This document shows, piece after piece, positions 50,291-62,801 of a DNA stretch of 64,000 nt (position 1 is the first letter of the stretch; each line of letters opens with the position of its first letter). The notes under the pieces were generated by a model. The model was given only the letters and a program-made list of their open reading frames with translations, was not told where the DNA came from and ran no database searches. Source of the DNA: Lepeophtheirus salmonis (taxonomy: Eukaryota > Arthropoda > Copepoda > Siphonostomatoida > Caligidae); NCBI RefSeq assembly GCF_016086655.4, contig NC_052136.2, forward strand, positions 41,718,492 to 41,782,491, given 5' to 3'. The translations under genes were made by a program, and so were the position numbers.

Positions 50291-53200
50291 CTAGTCCTAA
50301 CCATATATTCTTTAATTATTTTATCATTATCACTAACAGTCTGTGGGTTCCTTTTTGAAAGCCTGTGGATCCGGCTTTTTAAAATTATGTAATCTTATCC
50401 AACATGCAACTAAAAAAATTATATTGCGGTAAAACTCCGACAAATTCCGGGAAAACGAGCTCCCGGGATCCTTAGAGAGGAACCGTACTGTCGATCTATG
50501 CTCACTTGCCAGCTTACTTACTCTAATACTAACTTATAATATATGTGTATGGTTATTAAAATCATAAACCTTTTAATATTTATTCAAATAAAAATTCGTG
50601 AATGGCTCTGGTTTTTTTTTGTCATACTTAAATGAATGTACATAATATATGTAGGTATATTGTAGATATAATATAAAACGATTTTGAATGTGATCTTTTG
50701 TGTTCTATCTATGTATACAGTATATAGTTACATACGAGTATATTGTCAGAGTTTGGATGAATCGTGTGAGAGATAGTATGTCTTTGAAAAGTCCAAGTAT
50801 ATCTAGAATCTACTTATAGGTAGCTACGTATGACTTTACAGTGTTTTTTTATGTAGAATGTGTTTTAAAAAAATGCAGAAAAGTTACCTACCCACAAAAT
50901 TTGGCAATTTTTTGTAAACTCTAAGGTAAATTCATACATAATTTCAAAGAACTTTAACAGATCTTTCACATAATGATATATTTTTTTTGAAATCAGACTT
51001 CTTTTCGGGCATTGAGATCATGAGGAAGTTGATATAGTATTATTAACGGATTCAAAATTCAATTTCCTGCTCTGACCATATACTAGGATCCATTTGGCGG
51101 AAACTTTAGTTGAGAGGAAAAGCTCTCAGATTCAATTAATTGCACTATTTTTAGCTCCTGGGGTCTGACCCCGATGATACTAAGATCCCAAAGGTATTGG
51201 TTTAATAATATGTTTAAAACACTATTTATGAAAGGTTGTGTTGAATATTGCTGTTAAAGTCCAGGTTGACCAAACATAATCATAGCAAGGCATTCAAACG
51301 AGGTAATTTACACAGGATTCAGTCGGAAGTCTGGGTTACATTCTACGCAACATTTCATAAATTATGTTTTAAACGTATTACTACTACTTTTATTTGGAAA
51401 AATACCTTTTGGGTCCTACTGTCGAATTTAGAATGAGAACTTATCCCATTCTCTACTGTTGACTGGAGGCTACCCTAAATATTTATGTATTAAAGCACAT
51501 AAACGGAAAATAAATTTATTTAAATATAAAGGAATACTAAATATTGGATATTTAGTAACTCGAAGAAATCACGAAATTCATATTCTTCCTACTTCTAGCC
51601 TCGCTCACCAACAGAGCAGCACCCTTTTCTTACGTATTACATGATTAAGTCTTTTTTTTTTTCTATGTTTTTATTTTCATATTGATTCAATTTTCATTAA
51701 TTTGCTATGAAATGGTAAAAACCGTTTTTCTCAGTTTTTTTCTTCTTTTTTTACATTTTACTCAAAGACTGTATTTAAGTTAATGCTTCCATAATAAAAC
51801 ATGAACTTGATTATGATTATTATTGTCAATTAATTAAATGAGTAGATCAGAAGAGAGAGTGCGCTAAAGGGTGATGTTAAAAACGTGGCTATGATAATCT
51901 TGTCTACGTATCAACCAAAGAATGATATTTTGTTTGTTTTTGTTATGAGAATATCAATTTGTATATAACTATTTTCAAATTACATTAATACAAATCCTTA
52001 AACTAGAGGGATTTGCATCTCAATAATTAACTATGGCATATCGTAGCTCATAATTTCCAAACATGATGATTTCAATAGCCTTAGAGAGACTAATTCATGA
52101 TATCTTGGTTGAGATTAAAATCCGTAGGGAGGAAGTAACAGTGAAATAATATATATTGGAGGAATCTATGGAATTGATGACCTTTCGCCAAATCGAATAT
52201 ATTTTTTCTCTTTCCGAGACAGATTTGGAAGCTCAAATGTGAATCTCTGGATTTGTGTTATCTATCCCTTTCAAGGAGTTTTTTCTGTCAAATTTCAATT
52301 ATATGTCATAATTACTGTTTGTAGGAAGTTATTTATTTAAGAAAGACTTTTCTCATTAAAAATTTTGAGACCCTTATACTAAAAGAAAGTCGACAGATTT
52401 TTATTAGTGTCGCAATTTGGTACACAAATTCGATCTTGATTGACAACTAAGAGCTTGAGAACAATTATATTTTAATCCACGGTATGAGGCCACATGTAGA
52501 CCATAAGGTCGGTATTAAGCGTTCTAGAACAAGAGTTTCCAAAAAACATCTGATTTTGAATCTAGGACAATAAATCACAACTCTTATTACTCTAGAAGCA
52601 ATCATTTAAAACAGGACCAAGAAAAAAATCTACCTCAGGTAAATACGCAACACTACTGTCTATTATGTTAAGTTAACACAAAAACAATCTAAGGTAAAGT
52701 TAGCTAAGGGAGCTGGTATTGGGGAGTATACGTAAATTTAACTTTTATTTTCTGTCCTGCTCTGCAACAGACTTTAAATTGGCATTTAAAATTTGTGTTA
52801 GATTAAATATCTAAAAAAAACCTTCATTTAACATGCATGAAATTTACAACTTTAGAATTAGTATAGTTTAATTAATATAAACACGAATTTGGAACAGAAT
52901 TATCAAATTTTGGAGCCATTTTTGAAGAAAAAATAATTAATTTTGCTAATTTTAGACACTCATATCTTTGGAAATAATTGATCTCAAATTATCAGTTTTT
53001 TCATATATTAGTAGTACTACATTTTGTAAAATAAAATCCGTGGTTGTTCTTTTGACGTGGAATCACTCTTTATTCTTATGTTTTGTGTATGTGACTCTCC
53101 TCCCTACATACATATAATATGTTTAATGTACATTGGTATTTTCTAATTAATTAAGGGATTAATGAAGAGCCCTTTCAAAAAAGTTCTTTTTAATGACATT

Positions 53201-53887
53201 TTAAAGGAAATTTTATAATTATTTTACCTTTTCTTCACCATTTCTCATATAGATGGGCCACCCATAGGAACTGTGGAATTTTCTTTCTTCCTTTATTGCT
53301 CTTGTTCCGTAGAATGGGGGGGAGGGGACTGAGGGTTACCTCAAATCAAGAAGGATTATATTAGTGCTATTGGTTTGAGGGAGGAGGAAGGGATTTTATG
53401 ATGTATACGACATGGAATTGTCAACAAGGAATTTTCTTTTATTAGAAACTTCTTCCATCCCTATATCCGAGGATATGTACGAGGTATGTATGTATACACT
53501 CATTTTGAAGAGGGCTGTAAAATACAATAAAAAACAGCTTCAACCCAAGATAGTACATTCATATTATGTAGGTAATAATTAGGAAATGGTTCTCAATATG
53601 GTTGCTTCAACGATACATATTTCATTCTTTTGCTCAAAGAAGCCTAATACTCATAATCATTAGCCATTAGAAACCATGAGAAAAAACTACAAAGTATATA
53701 TGTATTTACTTTACGCGAATTCTGAGTTAGCTCTTTCTTTCTACATACATATAGTGTACATAGCCACATTACATTGGTATACCATTCAATTCCATTTTAA
53801 ATGAAACATGACGTTGACAATTATATATTATATTCCTTTTGTGATTTAACTAAATGGAATTTAATTGAAATATTTTTTTGTCAAAAT

Positions 53888-53910
53888 AAAAGGAACAGTC
53901 TGTTCCTTTT
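53888..53910. repeat. Perfect 11-base-arm palindrome
   Basis: AAAAGGAACAG (53888-53898), one T, then CTGTTCCTTTT (53900-53910), followed by more T. It resembles a stem with a U-tail but lies in no recognised transcript; a loop of one base is too tight for a normal stem-loop, so a cruciform or insertion relic is as likely. Confidence 0.65.
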
Positions 53911-55189
53911 TTCATACCATCATATTATATATAATATACAAAAGTTTATTCAACTCTCCCTTTTACGTACATAAATAAATACACACTAAATATTATGTTT
54001 ACTCCTTACATCATCATTCCCTATTAGAAGTAATTATGAGTTATGTTAGTACCACATAACCCCCCTCCTTCCCCTCTCCACACACCTTTCAATTCTTTTT
54101 CTCCACCATTTTGTTGTTGCCTGGCTATGACGTATTATTATTATTGTTGTATTATTTATTAATTATAATACCTACACGATGACGATGAATAAGTGGACGT
54201 GTTTTTGCGGATTTTTAATTGAATTATGTACTCTTTATGTCACAATGACGATTGTTTCTTCTATTCAAAAATTAGTGAGTTATAATTATGGCAAATGGCG
54301 TTAATTATTCTATAAACTTATAAGAGAAAAAAGAAGGGGGGGGGGAGAAATAAGCAACATTTTATAATAGTATGTGACGTCATTATTCTTGCAATTAAAG
54401 GTAATGTCTATATTGTGCATAACTAGAGTTGTATAAAATATAATTACTTTAACACGTGTGATATTTTTGTTCTAGTTGGCAGTTTTTTATTTCTATAATC
54501 TGTTAGCACTATTTTTCAATTTTTGAAGAACGAACATCTAAGTACAAAGTAATAAATAGTGTCTATCCACACGAATAAAAAGGATTTGTTGGAGAGTTAC
54601 AATCGTCTTCCTTGCTACATACAGAGTGGTTTGTGTGTTTATTGCCTTCCTGCCATTGCCCTTCGCAGCTTATCTAATAAAAAATCAAACACAGCAAAGT
54701 TTCTCTTCTCCCAAAGATTCTTCCAACTATCAGGGTTACCATGTTAATGTTCGGTTTATTTTCTTTTGGATATTGGCAGGTCATATTTTATATAGCTCTA
54801 CATATGTCTATCTCCAGTACTCTTTTACTTCCAAAGGAGAAACAAAAAACTGTAGGATTTAACTCGTAGTTATCCAACTCTAACATGAAATTGTATACGA
54901 TATTTTTTCAGCTGTCGATTTTCTACTTATTTTATTATTTTAATTTGGTCGTTAATTGGTTGAACTTGAATCAGCTCCTGTTTTAATGTGAACAATTCCC
55001 AACTACTAAATAAATAATAGTCCAAAATTTTGGGGAAGTGACGTAGTTGACGAGCTATCAGTTAACTTTGAGTAAAGGTTGAGAGATACCATAAATATTG
55101 CATCTAGAGATGTTTAAAAAAAAAGATTAAATGTTTTTTTTTTAAATATAGAAAAATCCCATCATAATGCAAGCTTGTGAACCAAGCAC

Positions 55190-55530
55190 AAAATTGAACT
55201 GCGTTCAATGAACGGAACGGATTATTATTATTTTTTTTTTTTTGAACGATGAACGCTAAAAATTAGATTTTAGCGTTCCGTTCAAATAGACTTAGAAAAA
55301 ATTCCAAAAATCAAATTTTATCATTTGTTTACTTTTTAAATATGATATGATATGTAAAATCAAGATTAAGAGACCTATTTGGTGGCAGTGGTACAGGGGG
55401 GCTGAGGGGCCCTTTTTGAAGGTTCTTATCGAACATGAAAATGTATAGTACTACACCTTAACTCAAACATATGAACTTGATCAGTTCAATAGTTCTGAAT
55501 AATTGAGCCGAGGTTCATAATTTTGCCGTG
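55190..55530. repeat. GAACG/CGTTC-rich interspersed repeat
   Basis: Contains GCGTTCAATGAACGGAACGG (55201-55220) and a hairpin with perfect 10-base arms GAACGCTAAA (55251-55260) and TTTAGCGTTC (55269-55278), then more GAAC/GTTC words to about 55530. The pattern looks like a foldback or hAT-like repeat, but no clean terminus was found. Confidence 0.4.
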
Positions 55531-55919
55531 AACGTAAGAAAATTTGGCGACAAAAAATAATAAATTCTGCTTTCGTTGTTATGAGGGCCGCAGTATACTT
55601 TCCCACTAATTAGTGTTTATATCGAAGAGAACTTAATAACTATAGTAATTGATAATTATACTTTTTTTGTTCTATAAAAGAGAGTTATGGCTCTTTCGAG
55701 GTGGTATGTAGCTAAAATAATTAGGTATCTTCCAATAGTTATATTGTATTTCTTGTTTTTGGTCTTCTTTTATATACAGTTTGCGGCAGCAAAACGAGAC
55801 CTTATAGCATAGGATACGAAAAATCGACTTCATCAAGAACAAATTAGGTTTGAAAAAGTGGCTACATATTATTCAAAAGAACAATAATTACAAAATTATT
55901 TTTCGAAAGGGCCACCCTC

Positions 55920-56400
55920 TGCTACCTCCCTAGCGTCGAGCCTGGCATGAAGTCTGCGTACACCTTGACGACATGGACGGACAATGCATCTCGTCATGGG
56001 GTCTTTAGTGTGTCAACGTTGGAATAGGGAATGGCACAGGAGGACGAATCATGTTTTCAAAAATCAGAAAATCTCTCCGCCAGACAATTACTGTGTGTTT
56101 CTGGCCTTGTGCCAGGGTGCAGAGTCCTGTTGGAACACTCTGGGTAGTTGGACTCCACCTAGGGCAATCTCACCAACTTGAGGATGTCCTGGTACTCATT
56201 GGCCCCAATTTTTAGGTCTTTTGGGAACCAATACGGGGCATCCTGTTCCCGTCTGATGCCACGATTCCCAGCGTGATTGCAAAGACTGGGAACTTAGTTT
56301 TGTTTACCATCGAAACCGCATGGACTGCGTAGGCGAGGTAGTGGTCGTTCTTGGAGATTCCTGACTAGTCCACGGTCCAGTTTTTCTTGTCTTGTGATGT
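55920..56400 (-). pseudogene. Decayed Tc1/mariner-type transposase (catalytic part)
   Basis: Minus strand; the reading shifts between frames several times. In order from 56400 downward: KKNWTVD followed by a stop, then SKNDHYLAYAVHAVSMVNKT, then VASDGNRMP; after a frame change YWFPKDLKIGANEYQDIL; after another VFQQDSAPWHKARNTQ, which carries the second catalytic Asp of the DDE/D domain; and finally NVDTLKTP, a stop, and RDALSVHVVKVYADF, the usual C-terminal stretch. The N-terminal DNA-binding domain and the segment with the third catalytic residue (normally WPP-SPDLNPLD-) are not recognisable. Many stops and shifts mean an old dead copy. I did not find its inverted ends. It is a different lineage from the 27.7-28.8 kb transposase. 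Confidence 0.8.
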
Positions 56401-59400
56401 ACTGTGTGCAATTCAAATTGACTATACTTTCTCTTTTGGTCTCCACAATTAATGAACCGATTTTAGTCAGTTGTAGCTCATTTGAACGCAATTATTTACG
56501 AGATTATTGTGTTAAAAATCTTGATATCTAGTTCTCAAATGAGGTATCCCTAACATTATCAAAGTGAAAGTCGCGATTTGCTGATGTACGTTATATATTA
56601 TACTATCTTATGATTGGAACGTGGAATGGAACGGCAATAATGGCTGATCACGGAAAGCTGAAAGAAAAAAAGTTCAGGGAAAGCTGAATGGAACACCAAA
56701 ATAGCGGAACACTTAAAAGCCTGCCATATTTTGTTTCCTAAGAAAGAAAACAAGGGCCTGCTTTTATACAAGACTATTCAATTGTCGTTTGACAAAACTT
56801 GTAAACTTCCTATATTTGATTCTTTCATATAACTTAACATCTCTAATCGCATTATGAGTCGGCCAATGAATTTGTTCACCTCAAAATTTCAAAAAAATTA
56901 TGTTTAACAGTTGGGATATTTTTTTTAAAGTATGGCTGACTAATTTTATTAGGAAATTGTTATAGTCAAGTAATATTTTATATAATTAATATTTATAGGT
57001 TGCATTTAAATGTTAAATAAAGTATTTAATAGTAAGCTAAAAAGCGCTGAATATCTTAATAATTAGTTCAAATTGCCCGTAACTCTCTTAGGAGACAAGT
57101 TGTAGCAAAGTAATACCTAGTTGTTGAAATAGCTATTAAATTTTTTTTGAAGAATTTAAAAAAAAATTAATATTTGTTTCAATAATCATCTTAATATTAA
57201 CTATCGGACTAATATCTAGTCCCTTTATGCTATGTTTATTGGTTTTCGTATTAACTAGATTAAAATGCGGGGTAGTGAGTATTTTTTGTACTCAGTTGTT
57301 AGGATAGGCTTTGGTTATTGTATTTCTGGGGGTATAATAGTACTAATGATTGGGTATTAAAAAATTGAATTTGAATTAATCAATTCATTAATAAGATGAA
57401 CAATTATACAAATTAACAGCTGACGAAAAAAACATGGGAATTGTTGATGTTTTGCGGGAACATTATTGTGAATGATGAAGCCCCCTAGTTAGTGCAAAAC
57501 TAAGTACCTAGTTATTTATCCCACCTTTTAAATAGGGGTAGCAATCAAGATGCCTCAACAAAAAAAATCTGGGCGGCGACCCATGGGGTCCTCCTCAAAA
57601 AATAATAATACATAATGCTTTACAAATTATGGGAAGAAAAACGGACACTGATGTTTCTTCTTTTTATTAGTACCATGTAGTCAAAAAGAAAAAAAAGTGT
57701 TAATTTTTTTTAACAAATTTTCAATCTATTTGTGATTCAAATCACTGAAAAACTCAACTTTTTTTTCTGTTTTTTTCTTTTCTTTCTTCTTTTCTTTAGA
57801 GGACCCATAAATAAAGGTACCTACATACATATATGTATAAGAAGGAAGCAGGAGGGCGTCTGACATCATTAGATGCTAAAAAAAAGCGACAACCATTCGT
57901 TATTTCTTACCGAATGCTATACTATTATAAACAGAGTGATTCATGGACACCACTCTTTATGTATTGAATTTCACTCACTTCATTTGTCAAGATACTATCA
58001 GAACGGACAAATGTTAGTATGTAGGCTCTATATTATGTATGTTTGTTAGACGTCCATCTTTGGCTCTTTCCCCATACAAAAACTTTAAATAGGAAAAAAA
58101 TAAGTTTCTCTTAAAAAAATAAAAACTTATAGAAATCTTTTGACAAATAATTAAAATTATTTTTGTGTCAGCTTTATAGATAAGTTTATTTGCAGTCCAG
58201 GCATGAGTACAATTTAGTGTTCTTCGGAGGGATCAGTATAGTACATATCTGACGTAAGAACTGGTACTCAACGTTTTACTCTGGGAATAATAACAAGGGC
58301 CCTTTTATTGTGGGGATGAATGCTTTCAATTGTACATAGGTACAGTAAGGAGGAGATTATAGGGGCTTATTTATGTATGTAGTTGGAATGCCATTGACAG
58401 TATGGATAATTGAGTCAAATGAAGTTTTATTTGACGATATTCAATAGCCTTGTACATATTTGGTCTTATGGATTTCATCATATGAAATAGTAAATGTAAT
58501 ACATAGAACACCTGATTTAAAATAATAATAGAAAAATTATAATCCTTACAAATGTGATCCAAGCGTCTTGGTTTTATTTTGTTTGTTTCTTACTTTCTTC
58601 ATATTAACCCCAGTCCTGTAAAAGTTGGGATATTGTACATATTATAGTTTGTTTTTTTTAATTGAGGAATAATTTACACTAACATTGTGATAAGTATAAT
58701 ACGATTGTAGAAATTCTGTGGTCAATATATCGCATATTTTTAATATTTTGTTTCAATTTACATATGTGTATCTATAGGAACAATAAGTAAAAAATGGTAT
58801 CCCTAGTATAAATATTTTGTAGAAAGTAGGATTTGGTACAAGTTGAAACTTGTACCGTAAGTATTTCGAGCAAGTTGAAACCCAGAAATGAGATGTAACA
58901 TTTTCTAAATGAAGAATTTACAGTATAATTGTGATAAGTATGTATAATGTTCACACAAAACCTTTATCTACATTGGTACTTCAAAGCCTTTCTGAAATTT
59001 TTGCTATTACAGCCAAGATCTGCACCAGAGGCAGCTATAGTCAAGTAAACAAAAATAGCATTGGAACTATTTAGACAGAGTCTCGTTCGTTATTGGGATT
59101 ACCCATTTCTTGTGATCAATCGGTGTTCTCCCTATGCCCTCCACTTTGGACCTTTCATGGTCTATATTTCCACTACTCCGGGGTTAAATCTCACTCTTTG
59201 GATAAATTTAATCCCTCCAGTCCGACCATTATTGGATGGTCTTGCATTGCTTGGTATGAAGTTGCCCAATACCAGAGTAAAAGCGGTTATTCTTGGCATA
59301 CTGAATAAACCACTGTCCATCAGACAGCTTACTTGTCTTGTTGTCACGTTGCCACATCATAAGATTGTTTTAAATGTATCAATTGCTCTCTCATATGATT

Positions 59401-59444
59401 TCTGAGATTATGAGTGATGGGATTTCCTTGTAAAGGCTCAACCC
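56401..59444. other. No gene seen
   Basis: The 56401-56500 stretch continues the minus-strand open frame but without transposase similarity. About 56600-56720 holds recurring GGAACG and GGAAAGCTGAA words, probably an interspersed repeat. At 58835-58856 GGTACAAGTT and AACTTGTACC form a perfect palindrome. The frames at 59061-59405 (overlapping on both strands) lie just upstream of the tandem array and are unlikely to be genes. Confidence 0.45.
58835..58856. repeat. Palindrome GGTACAAGTT-GA-AACTTGTACC
   Basis: Perfect 10-base arms with a 2-base centre, followed 18 bases later by another CAAGTTGAAAC. Same TACAAGTT motif as at 13.3-15.8 kb and 49.37 kb. Confidence 0.7.
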
Positions 59445-59881
59445 GTGGACTGAGGTATATTATAGACTATTGGAAGGGATCCTTAATCATCAATGAAGCA
59501 GTGACGGTGGCTATTGACCCACCTTATCTACCAGCGATTCACTTCAACAACTCATTGTCTGGGGTGCATTATGTTACATATGAAAAGGAGTACTTGATGT
59601 TCAACGAAGTGGTAGCGTTGGGTAATGATCCACCTCTTGAAATTGCGGGTCTTTAGCATAGCTCATGACTGGGGTGTAATATAGGATAGTAAAAGGGGTC
59701 TTTAATACTCAAGGAAGTCGTATCGGTGGGTAATAATACACCTTTTGTACCAGGGGTTCACTTGCACAACTCGTGAGCCGGGTTGTATCACAGGATATTA
59801 GAAGTGGTCCTTAATACTCAGAATAGCGGCGATGATGGATATTGATCCACCTTGTGGACAAGCGGTTAACTAGCGTAACCC
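59445..59881 (+). repeat. Degenerate tandem array, about 109-bp unit, four copies
   Basis: Four head-to-tail units: 59445-59553 (109), 59554-59664 (111), 59665-59772 (108) and 59773-59881 (109). Each carries in the same order a GGGGTGTATTATAGGATA-like start, a GG-TCCTTAATACTCA-like block, a GGTGGGTA-TGATCCACCTT-like block and a GGTTCACTT-CACAACTC-like end. Copies differ at many positions, so the array is old. A partial unit may precede the first copy, and a fifth start (GTGGTAAGTC) fades at 59882. It is more GC-rich than the surroundings; the 80-codon frame at 59414-59656 lies over it and is probably a by-product. Confidence 0.82.
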
Positions 59882-59962
59882 GTGGTAAGTCTCTTGTTAC
59901 AATTTCTTATCGTACAATAGTCTGAATACAATATAAATTTCACTAAAAATATACTAGATCTG

Positions 59963-60092
59963 CATTTTGCACATTACCCACTCTGACGGATATTTAGCAC
60001 ATTACCGTGTATTCTTCACATTTTCCAGGCATTCTGTACATTACCCGCTCTAACGGGCATTTTGTAAATTGCCCGATTTTCTTCATTGCCCG
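59963..60092 (+). repeat. Degenerate tandem array, about 67-bp unit, two copies
   Basis: Units 59963-60029 and 60030-60092. Each has the order CATTYTGYACATTACCC, CTCTRACGGR, a second ATTTNGNANATTRCCG and an ATTYTTC end. Each unit contains two related half-units, so the basic period may be nearer 30-35. It starts about 80 bases after the 109-bp array. Confidence 0.65.
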
Positions 60093-60120
60093 TAACATAT
60101 ATATATATATAACTAAAAAC

Positions 60121-60192
60121 ATATTAATAGATCAAAATGAAATGATAGCATATATTAATAGATCAAAATGAAATGATAGCATATATTAATAG
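60121..60192 (+). repeat. Tandem repeat, 31-bp unit, 2.3 copies
   Basis: Copies start at 60121, 60152 and 60183 with ATATTAATAG, followed by ATCAAAATGAAATGATAGC in the two full units, which are identical. Perfect identity shows this array is much younger than the two degenerate arrays just upstream. Confidence 0.9.
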
Positions 60193-62149
60193 TTGATAAT
60201 TATAGGTGTTAGAAATAAATAAATAAGACTTTATGAAACATAAAAATAGTAAATGACAACCCCAAATAAAAAGCCAGAAGGTAAGTACATACATTTTAAA
60301 CCCACTTGTAAGTTGATTCCTTCCCCCTATCTCTCTTTAGACGACGTAGACAACCATTTTAACGGATTATATGTCACTCAGATGTTAAGTACGTTCGAGT
60401 ATGTATGTGAGGCCGTCTTTTGAGCAGTGTATCTAATTTATAATCCCCGCACTCTGTATCTTTATTCAACATCACTTCATCATGATGTTGATCCTTGTTA
60501 CTCCCAAAACTTCATACTCTATTTATAGGTAGATGTCCAAATTAATGGTAATAAAAATAAAAATATATCAGTCAAGGCAACAACACCTTCTTAGAAAAGG
60601 ATAGCATCAATTCATTATCTTATAATGCATAGGAAAAGGGGCGAAAAAGAGGGAAAAAAGAAATTTTCATCCGATGAAATAATTCCGTGATCTCTTTTTT
60701 CCAGGATTTCTTTTTCCTCATTCCTTCAAGTATAAGTTATAGCTCTATAATTACTATCACTTAAAAGAATACAGACATTGACATAAGTAGGTATATAAAA
60801 TACATACATATATGTTCTGATGTTTTGTGGGCTCACATGATAGAGTAAGTTGTTCTCATGTGTTGTCGTGTTGCACCTGGTTGTGCTGACATTTAATTGG
60901 TTTGTATAAATATATTACATTTTTTGTAGCAGGTGAGGATTGAAAAAATCACTTCAAGAATATTAGCACAATTAAATTGATCATCCACACGATTTGAATT
61001 ACAAATATATGTGGTGCCTCAATACAAAAGCAATCTGTAACAAAAATCAAGAAAGTGATAAATAAATGGCAATAAACGACCCAAAATTTCATAGTCTTAT
61101 TATTACGATCAAATATGGGCTATACATACATATATTCAAATTTATGGGATGGATTGAGATCAGACCTGGAGGGAGACAGTCTCGACTATGAACGAAAATA
61201 CGGGTAAAGGGTCATTATTTCATATAAAAATATAAACTATCCATCTTGGAACGAAAGATTAAATTGATTGATTTTAAACGTTCGGCAAACGTACCTACGA
61301 AGGGTAGTCAATATGAATTTTTAAATAGGTGAAATCAATTGTATCTCTTTTTTTATTATAATTTGAAATTTTTTGAGACGTTTATCTGCAATTTGTGACG
61401 CCTTTGAAAGATTAATCATAATAATTTATAAAAAGAAATGTCAGATTATTATTAATTATTATTTGAAAAATGCAAATGTTTTAGAAAACAACTTTTTAAA
61501 AAAATGAAATTAAAAATTCCTACTTTTTCTTTGATAGTATGTTACAAATTTATGCCGATACTTTTTCTTCTAAGGTGTGTTCCTTTAATTTAAATACATT
61601 TTTCGTCAAATTATAATATAATTTCACACTCTTTAATGTTATAATAGCTCCTTAATAATATTAATAACAAGGTAGACATCAGCTCATTCTTTTACCCATG
61701 TAGCGTAAAATGATAATGATGGGTTTCTTTTGCACCATTTTTTTTTTTAAGAAATCTTTTTTGATACTGGGTCAAGTAATGACTATAGATTCATCTTCAT
61801 ATTCAACAATTATTGCCTGTCTTTTTTTATGTTTAGAGTGTTCAAAAATATGTAAGTATTGTGCTTTATAGTAAATAAATCTATAAAAAAATTGAATTTG
61901 TTGTCCTTGAAGGAACATAACAAACACAAAGAGAAATTCGTACCAATCAATATTTCAATCACAGTTTGATAATTAATTACATTACAGTATTGTAGTCAAG
62001 GAGTAGAATTCTTGTACATTATCCAAAAGATCAATTGAACTGGAGTGGATGGAGGATTGGTATCCCTCCTCTTTATTAAGTAAAATTTTATAAGGCCCCA
62101 TTTGATCGGAAATTGTGCATTTTTTTTGCAAGTGTTCTAGTCTCTGACC
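60193..62149. other. No gene seen
   Basis: AT-rich DNA with short chance frames. The left end of the Tc1/mariner relic that starts near 62150 should lie here if the element was once about 1.3 kb long, but I could not find a sequence complementary to its presumed right end. Confidence 0.45.
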
Positions 62150-62801
62150 AAAAAATCCGTTTTTCAAATGCCCGCTGGATGATGCACGGATAAAGCGTTT
62201 TGAAAAAGTCAAAATTTATTAGAATTTTGCACACGGGGAGGGTCGAATGCCTTTTTGGATCAGAAGAAATGAAACTTGAACAAAAATTTAACGGACAAAA
62301 CGACCGAATCCTAACCTCCTCATAAAAAAATGTGTATCCGTAGACCTCCAAATTGTATTAATAGTCGATCCAAAGGTTTCAAGTAAAGGAGATAAGCTCT
62401 CCTTTGTGTTTATCCTGAAGAGTCACTTTATGATGACGGGGGATTACATTTTATATGTATTGGAACCTGTTGTCCTTTCCTGGTTTGAAGCCTACTCATC
62501 CAAAACAAAAAAGGAGACCTCTTTACATGACAGAGCTCAAATACATACAAACATTCAATTCAAAGATAATTTTAAATTAAAAATTATTTTTTGAGATAAT
62601 TCTATGTGGCCTCTGAAAGTTCAGATCTTAGCCCCCTCGACTACTATGTGAAGTGCTATCTTGAGTTGAAGGTAATAACCCGCCAAGTTTCAAAATTAGA
62701 AAATATCCGGGTAGCAATAGAGACATAATGGACCAAACTTCCCAAAAATATGGTGTGTGCAGCATGTGCATCTTGTCTAAGGGAAGTAGTAGATAAATGA
62801 A
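62150..62801 (+). pseudogene. Decayed Tc1/mariner-type transposase
   Basis: Plus strand with several stops and frame changes. In order: ARIKRFEKVKIY (about 62184), NFAHGEGRM, then SEEMKLEQKFNGQNDRIL where the family has SDEK...EQKFNRQNDR (the first catalytic Asp seems lost), KNVYP, then in the frame of 62406 VFILKSHFMMTGD and LYVLEPVVLSWFEAYSSK, then LHDRAQIH, matching the QQDSAP-H region with its Asp kept; after another shift SSDLSPLDYYV (third Asp), LENIRVAIE, a stop and NMVCAACASCLREVVDK to a stop at 62801. This covers most of the catalytic domain. The right end may be at about 62922, where TACAGGGTTGACCATCAG (read on the minus strand) looks like a mariner-type terminus. Dead copy, different from the 56-kb one. 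Confidence 0.75.

Larger units (their letters stand above)
48940..55919. other. Gene-poor AT-rich region
   Basis: No identifiable gene. Short frames (for example 49376-49717, 51248-51436, 54559-54862) lack family resemblance. Present are the hairpin 49367-49392, a second copy of the GGGAAATT repeat (50125-50290), a near-perfect palindrome at 53888-53910, ten G at 54336-54345 and a GAACG/CGTTC-rich segment at about 55190-55530. Confidence 0.5.

Noticed and set aside
59061..59405. 114-codon plus-strand frame with overlapping frames on both strands
   Set aside because: Open frames on both strands in the same place, no family resemblance, next to a tandem array; more likely repeat-derived.
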